From CAZSAT01 sp964604675 (GTDB lineage Bacteria > Myxococcota_A > UBA796 > CAJQPC01), in assembly GCA_964604675.1 (NCBI GenBank), contig CAZSAT010000143.1, positions 1-17,422 of the forward strand: 17,422 nt of DNA. The letters run 5' to 3'. Under the pieces are notes generated by a model. That model saw nothing but the letters and a program-made list of their open reading frames with translations. It was not told where the DNA came from and did not search any database. Positions 16,758-17,422 of the stretch are shown here, in pieces. How positions within the stretch are numbered: position 1 is the stretch's first letter; each line of letters begins with the position of its first letter. Made by a program: the position numbers and the translations under genes.

Positions 16758-17422
16758 TCCTCGGGCTGCTCGTCGGGCTCGCGCAGGCGGAGATCGTCGA
16801 CCGTGTCGCGGCCGTCGTGAACAAGGACGTCATCACGCTGTCCGAGATCTACGAGCTCGGCGGTGAGTTCGTCGAAGAGCGCGCGGCCGGGGAAGGGGCT
16901 CTGGGTCCCAACCGCGTCGCCGCCGAGATCGAGGTGCTCGACGCGCTCATCCGACGATCGCTGATCGACCAGGAGATCGACCGGCTGGGACTGTCGGTCA
17001 CCGGGGACGAGCTCGACCGGGCGATCGACGACATCGCCCGGCAGAACGGCATGGAGCGCGACGCGCTGATCGAAGAGGTCGAACGCACCGGGCTGCCCTA
17101 CGCCGCGTACCGCGAGGAGCTCGGCGAGAACATCAAGCAGATGAAGTTCTCCCAGCTCGTCATCCAGCCGCGCATCAGCATCGGCGACGACGAGATCCTG
17201 AGCCTCTACAACCAGCGGACCGAGCAGTTCGCGAGCGACGGTACCCGCGGTGTCGATGCCATCCTGCTCCGCTTCGAGACCGATGCTGCGCCGGAGGAGA
17301 AGGCCGCCATCGCCCTGAAGGGCAGCGAGCTCAAGGCACGCGCCGACGGCGGCGAGTCGTGGAGCGATCTGGTCGCCAGCACGCCGGAGTCCCCGTACTC
17401 CGCCGGCGGTGGCGACATGGGG
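16754..17422 (+). CDS. surA: SurA-like periplasmic chaperone/peptidyl-prolyl isomerase (N-terminal part, runs off window)
   Basis: The frame is open from the GTG at 16754 to the window edge (223 codons). It begins MILGLLVGLAQAEIVDRVAA, a short signal peptide with probable cleavage after AQA. The canonical SurA start VDRVAAVVNKDVITLSEI follows. The helical N-terminal chaperone domain continues (IEVLDALIRRSLIDQEIDRL, then ITLSEI..., ENIKQMKFSQLVIQPRI). A first parvulin domain opens near residue 170 and is cut at SPYSAGGGDMG, the usual end region of its active-site strand. The GTG start overlaps the lipidated parvulin stop (GTGA), so the two chaperones are coupled. The role is folding and escort of outer-membrane proteins through the periplasm, which implies a Gram-negative envelope. 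Confidence 0.88.
   Translation, partial: MILGLLVGLAQAEIVDRVAAVVNKDVITLSEIYELGGEFVEERAAGEGALGPNRVAAEIEVLDALIRRSLIDQEIDRLGLSVTGDELDRAIDDIARQNGMERDALIEEVERTGLPYAAYREELGENIKQMKFSQLVIQPRISIGDDEILSLYNQRTEQFASDGTRGVDAILLRFETDAAPEEKAAIALKGSELKARADGGESWSDLVASTPESPYSAGGGDMG

Overview
The window is GC-rich and almost fully coding, with 17 intact or window-truncated protein genes, one clearly broken gene and one doubtful remnant. No gene-free stretch exceeds about 210 bases. I saw no rRNA, tRNA, transposase, phage gene or CRISPR array. The lineage looks like a high-GC Gram-negative of the Myxococcota/deltaproteobacterial type. This is inference from several features: many lipoproteins with Asp/Thr/Gly-rich linkers, a SurA plus lipidated parvulin pair (so an outer membrane), paired M16 peptidases, a CotH-type surface kinase and a Tat-exported TRAP binding protein. 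I cannot name a genus.

Layout. (1) 1-2067, minus strand: an aconitase-superfamily dehydratase with the swivel domain in front of the catalytic domains, followed by the start of a lipoprotein whose linker is an Asp-Thr repeat (nine TGTCGG hexamers on the plus strand). (2) 2096-3045: a decayed patch with a frameshifted, internally shortened glyoxalase (VOC) gene, an unrecognised 141-residue protein and a possible lipoprotein remnant. (3) 3046-6183, minus strand: an overlapping gene series, CotH-like lipoprotein kinase, then thiD, then two small paralogous membrane proteins. (4) 6238-10595: a TRAP transporter locus. The Tat/lipoprotein solute-binding protein is on the plus strand and runs head-on into dctQ-dctM on the minus strand, with one base between the stop codons. 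dctQ-dctM is preceded, 11 bases upstream, by a beta-propeller lipoprotein of the arylsulfotransferase family. (5) 10690-13002: a small lipoprotein (plus strand) and a sensor histidine kinase (minus strand) without a response regulator in the window. (6) 13027-17422, plus strand: a catalytic and a non-catalytic M16 peptidase homologue, then a lipidated parvulin and SurA, which together look like envelope protein quality control.

Two genome-style signals recur. Several first genes lack a Shine-Dalgarno but carry TAnnnn at about -12 from the start codon, which suggests leaderless mRNAs. Genes inside operons are joined by 4-base ATGA or GTGA overlaps (five cases). Several lipoproteins also have extremely short, uncharged signal peptides.

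The best candidates for something not already described are three. One is the propeller lipoprotein operonic with a TRAP permease and facing its binding protein. The second is the swivel-first, single-chain LeuD-LeuC-like dehydratase. The third is the CotH/thiD/paired PFPGE-motif membrane protein operon. No single element looks like a wholly new defence or mobile system.
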